From the NCBI RefSeq assembly GCF_002161805.1, contig NZ_NFIP01000012.1, positions 1 through 47,179 on the forward strand: a stretch of DNA of 47,179 nucleotides, in the 5' to 3' direction. The translations under genes and the position numbers were made by a program. The notes under the pieces are model-generated. The model made no database searches, had not been told where the DNA came from, and worked only from the letters and a program-made list of their open reading frames with translations. The DNA is from Collinsella sp. An307 (GTDB lineage Bacteria > Actinomycetota > Coriobacteriia > Coriobacteriales > Coriobacteriaceae). Shown in pieces: positions 44,951 through 47,179 of the stretch (its first letter is position 1; each line of letters starts with the position of its first letter).

Positions 44951-45850
44951 ATGGGAGGATGTTCGGTTCTTGTTTTGCTGAGCGCCCTGCTTGCAGTGGG
45001 TGCGGCGTTTCTCGCCATCTTTCTGGGCGCCCTCGGCCTCTTTCTTGTGGCGGTCGTCCTCACGATCGTGTTTGCCGTGCGCACGCCCCGACGCCGCGCC
45101 GCCGGCAAAAAGCTCGGACCGCTTATCGCCATCCCCATCGTGCTCTACGTCATCAGCGTGCCGGTATTGGCGCTTTCGCTCTCGCAGGTTATCGTGCCCG
45201 CCGCGGTGGACTACACCACGGCAAGTTACGTAGACGCCTGCGACGCGGTGCGCCATGACAACCCCGACGAGCTTAAGCGCTGCCTCTCGGCAACCACCTT
45301 CCGCTTTGATGAGGATAGGGGCGACACGCCCGAGAACCTGCTTGCGCTCGCGTTTGAGTACCGCGCGGCGCGCGTCGTGGGGCCGCTTCTGGACATGCTC
45401 GATAAGCTCGGCCTATCGATAGACGTAAACGCGCCGCTCGACCGCACCGATGCCGCGGGAGATGCCTATCGCTCGCAGTACCCGCTGCTTTGGGTGTGCG
45501 AGGAGGGCAATGCCGAGCTCGAGTCGGTGCAAGCCCTTGTCGAGCGCGGTGCGGATATCAACGTGCGTGACGACGCCACGGGCTGGACGCCTCTTATGTG
45601 GGCATGCTCGGGTGCCTTTGAGGGCTACTGGGACGCGTATGAGGGGGACGACGCCGCTCGCCTTGCTCAGACGGAGGAAGCAATCGACTACCTGCTCGAT
45701 ATGGGGGCGGACCCGGGCATCGTAAGTGTGGAGGGCGACACGGCGTGGTCGCTTTTTGAGGTCTACGTGGGGGACCGCACGATCGGGGACCTTTCTGAAG
45801 ACGCTGCTGCCGAGGCTCTCTCTACCTACGAGTCCCGCCTCAATCCGTAA
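44951..45850 (+). CDS. Membrane-anchored ankyrin-repeat protein
   Basis: A 299-residue protein with three N-terminal helices (about residues 5-25, 28-44 and 56-80) and a soluble part carrying ankyrin-like repeats: LLWVCEEGNAELESVQALVERGADINVRDD, then TPLMWACSGA, then IDYLLDMGADPG. Ankyrin repeats bind other proteins. The partner is unknown. The gene starts 18 nt after smpB with GAAGGGA upstream, so it may be at the end of the rnr-smpB operon. Other explanations are open. Confidence 0.75.
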   Translation: MGGCSVLVLLSALLAVGAAFLAIFLGALGLFLVAVVLTIVFAVRTPRRRAAGKKLGPLIAIPIVLYVISVPVLALSLSQVIVPAAVDYTTASYVDACDAVRHDNPDELKRCLSATTFRFDEDRGDTPENLLALAFEYRAARVVGPLLDMLDKLGLSIDVNAPLDRTDAAGDAYRSQYPLLWVCEEGNAELESVQALVERGADINVRDDATGWTPLMWACSGAFEGYWDAYEGDDAARLAQTEEAIDYLLDMGADPGIVSVEGDTAWSLFEVYVGDRTIGDLSEDAAAEALSTYESRLNP

Positions 45851-45926
45851 TCTCCGTCTCATCTGCCGGGCCTGGCTCCGCGCGGGTATAAGGGTCTCAA
45901 CAACCCTTCGATGAGGGGAGAGCCTC

Positions 45927-46430
45927 ATGGATATGACCGCGTTTTTCAAGATGAGCTACGGACTCTACGTGGTGTCCGCCCAGGCAGATGGCGAGCGTGC
46001 CGGCTGCCTCATCAACACGGCGGTGCAGGTCACCGCAGAGCCACCGCGCATTTCGGTCGCCGTCAACAAAGAGAACGTCACCGCAGGGGTCATCGCCCGC
46101 GCGGGTGCCTTTACGGTCACCGTGGTCGACAAGACGGCGGACATGCCCTATATCGGCAACTTTGGATTCCGCACGAGTGACGGGTACGACAAGTTCGAGA
46201 AGTACGGTTGCGAGGTCTCGGCGGTCGGTAGCCCCTATGCGCCCGAGCACGCCTGCGCGGTCTTTGCCTGCCGCTTGGTCGATACAGTCGACGTGGGGAC
46301 GCATTTCCTCTTTATCGGCGAGGTCGTGGATGCGGAGCGCCTCTCTGAGGAGGAGCCGCTCACCTACAGCTACTACCACAGCGTGCTCAAGGGCAAGACG
46401 CCGCCCAAGGCAAGCTCGTATCAGGGGTAG
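45927..46430 (+). CDS. Flavin reductase-like FMN-binding protein
   Basis: A 167-residue protein with the flavin-reductase (ferric reductase-like) fold: GLYVVSAQADGERAGCLINTAVQVTAEPPRISVAVNKEN near the start and HFLFIGEVVDAE later. These proteins bind FMN and reduce flavin or pass electrons to a partner. Because a rubredoxin gene lies downstream in the same direction, an electron-transfer pair like the fused high-molecular-weight rubredoxin (Hrb) of some anaerobes is plausible. ATG 45927 has GAGGGGAGAG upstream. It ends in TAG 181 nt before the rubredoxin start. Confidence 0.85.
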   Translation: MDMTAFFKMSYGLYVVSAQADGERAGCLINTAVQVTAEPPRISVAVNKENVTAGVIARAGAFTVTVVDKTADMPYIGNFGFRTSDGYDKFEKYGCEVSAVGSPYAPEHACAVFACRLVDTVDVGTHFLFIGEVVDAERLSEEEPLTYSYYHSVLKGKTPPKASSYQG

Positions 46431-46547
46431 GGAAGGGCCGCTTCTGCAAGCTCGACGGTTGCGGCGTGCGCGTCTGTCGGCGCCCCTCCGCAAATGGTTC
46501 TTAATTTGTAGCAATTATGAGTTCCGCCGTTTGCCATATGCGAGTGA

Positions 46548-46574
46548 TTGAGAACAGAGCGGCGTGGTTATACT
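46548..46574 (+). promoter_or_regulatory. Candidate promoter of the rubredoxin gene
   Basis: TTGAGA (46548-46553) and TATACT (46569-46574) are 15 nt apart. The spacing is short, so strength is uncertain. The rubredoxin gene may also be read from upstream, since no terminator is seen after the flavin-reductase gene. Confidence 0.45.
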
Positions 46575-46611
46575 AGCGATACCATTCATCGCCTGTGAAA
46601 GGACGGTTGTC

Positions 46612-46755
46612 ATGAGTGACGAGAAGAAGACCTACAAGTTCGTCTGCGTTGTCTGTGGCTATGAGGTCGAGGTCGATACGCCCGAGCTCCCCGAGGACTA
46701 CGTCTGCCCCGTCTGCGGCGTCGGTCCCGATCAGTTCGAGCTGGTCGAGGAGTAA
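46612..46755 (+). CDS. Short rubredoxin
   Basis: A 47-residue electron-transfer protein with one iron bound by four Cys: Cys12, Cys15 (CVVCGY), Cys32 and Cys35 (CPVCG). The 16-residue gap between pairs is shorter than the about 29 of classic rubredoxins; the GxxxxGxxPGTxFExLP loop is missing, as in the rubredoxin domain of rubrerythrin. Start ATG follows AAAGGA. The neighbouring flavin reductase is the likely electron donor or partner. A terminator follows. Confidence 0.85.
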   Translation: MSDEKKTYKFVCVVCGYEVEVDTPELPEDYVCPVCGVGPDQFELVEE

Positions 46756-46797
46756 TTCCAGCTGCATCATCGTCGCGCAACCACAAGCGTGACCCCC

Positions 46798-46833
46798 AAA
46801 GGCACCCTGGCATTGCGTCCGGGGTGCCTTTTT
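46798..46833 (+). terminator. Rubredoxin terminator
   Basis: AAAGGCACCC pairs with GGGTGCCTTT around a 14-nt loop, followed by T-rich sequence. It lies 43 nt after the stop. Confidence 0.85.
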
Positions 46834-46920
46834 GGTGTGTGGTGGCGCCCGCTTGGTCACCCAGCCTTTCGCGCACAGCAAATGCCGCTGGATGGATCAC
46901 GCTACCATGGCGCGCTCATG

Positions 46921-47068
46921 TGCATTTCGCACGCTCTGTGTGCATATTTCACACCCTATGTGCATCTAGCACACTTTGTGTGCATCCAGCACGCCATAAG
47001 GCCCTTAAAGCGTGCGGACTGCACATGGAGCGTGCAGACTGCACATGGGGCGTGCGGATTGCACGCGA
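46921..47068. repeat. Array of seven 20-nt dyad units (four plus, three inverted)
   Basis: Units start every 20 nt at 46921, 46941, 46961 and 46981 (pattern TGCAT-N3-GCAC). After an 8-nt linker, three more units at 47009, 47029 and 47049 (AGCGTGCAGACTGCACATGG type) are the reverse complement of the same motif. Each unit carries a dyad TGTGC-N5-GCAC. The array runs to the IS end at 47071. Diverged units occur at 109-148 next to the left IS end. The unit length of 20 nt is about two helical turns, which suits a protein-binding array; the function is unknown. Confidence 0.75.
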
Positions 47069-47070
47069 AG

Positions 47071-47179
47071 GGGACTGCGGACGTTTTCCTGTACATCCTA
47101 CACCGCGTAGCCGAGCAGCCTGCGGTTCTCGTCCGGCGTCCTCCAGCCCAGCGCCGCCGACGCCCGCTCCGACCGGAAC
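47071..47179 (-). mobile_element. End of an insertion sequence (right copy, inverted)
   Basis: Bases 47071-47178 are the exact reverse complement of 1-108. The probable terminal repeat (GGGACTGCGGACG) starts at 47071. The rest of the element lies outside the window. Confidence 0.75.
47098..47179 (-). pseudogene. Transposase C-terminal fragment (cut by window edge)
   Basis: On the minus strand this is the same transposase tail as at 1-81, ending in TAG at 47100-47098. It is partial because of the window edge, so intactness is unknown. Confidence 0.6.

Noticed and set aside
46921-47068. CRISPR array
   Set aside because: Units are 20 nt with no distinct spacers, diverged and in two orientations; no cas genes are present.

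Overview
This window looks like a chromosomal segment of a high-GC Actinomycetota bacterium, most likely class Coriobacteriia and Collinsella-like. The evidence is GC-rich codon use, a Coriobacteriia-style mix of housekeeping genes, lactose/cellobiose-family PTS genes and a two-subunit transketolase. The genus is an inference. I see no rRNA or tRNA gene, CRISPR array or prophage. Both ends carry the same 108-bp insertion-sequence end in opposite orientation, so the segment lies between two inverted IS copies.

Layout. Positions 1-300 hold the IS end and two 20-nt repeat units. 368-7787 holds a class A penicillin-binding protein facing a U32 peptidase-family protein, a multi-span membrane protein and tyrS. 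8093-17330 is an accessory block: two four-helix membrane proteins of similar size, an orphan amino-acid-type solute-binding lipoprotein, a very large MscS channel with two predicted Cache-like sensor regions, a LysR regulator, a CmpB-type membrane protein and a lipase-like protein. Three near-identical palindromes in this block (cores 8615-8629, 13860-13874 and 14557-14573 region) suggest one LysR regulon. 17473-21983 holds adenine deaminase, then HAD phosphatase, citrate synthase and an ACT protein on the minus strand. 22236-27525 holds rpmE and a PTS (IIA, IIB, unknown membrane protein, IIC) with a 6-phospho-beta-glucosidase. 27722-33197 holds secA, prfB and a YitT protein. 33360-36462 is lower-GC and accessory-like: membrane proteins, a PQQ-propeller lipoprotein and a possible frameshifted gene. 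36759-46755 holds split transketolase, ftsEX, rnr, a TPR-like protein, smpB, an ankyrin membrane protein, a flavin reductase and a small rubredoxin. The right end has a seven-unit array of 20-nt dyads running into the second IS end.

How the genes work together. The PTS would import and phosphorylate a beta-glucoside or related disaccharide, and the GH1 enzyme would cleave the phosphorylated product. SecA is coupled to release factor 2, and RNase R/SmpB belong to trans-translation quality control. The flavin reductase and rubredoxin look like a split version of a fused electron-transfer protein.

Most notable: (1) the release factor 2 reads Ser-Pro-Thr where Ser-Pro-Phe is expected, and the 37 complete genes in the window end 19 times in TAG, 14 in TAA and only 4 in TGA, which is unusual for a GC-rich bacterium; (2) a solute-binding lipoprotein is paired with a Cache-like/MscS channel and no ABC permease; (3) the shared LysR-type operator links that pair to the CmpB/lipase operon and to two four-helix membrane proteins.
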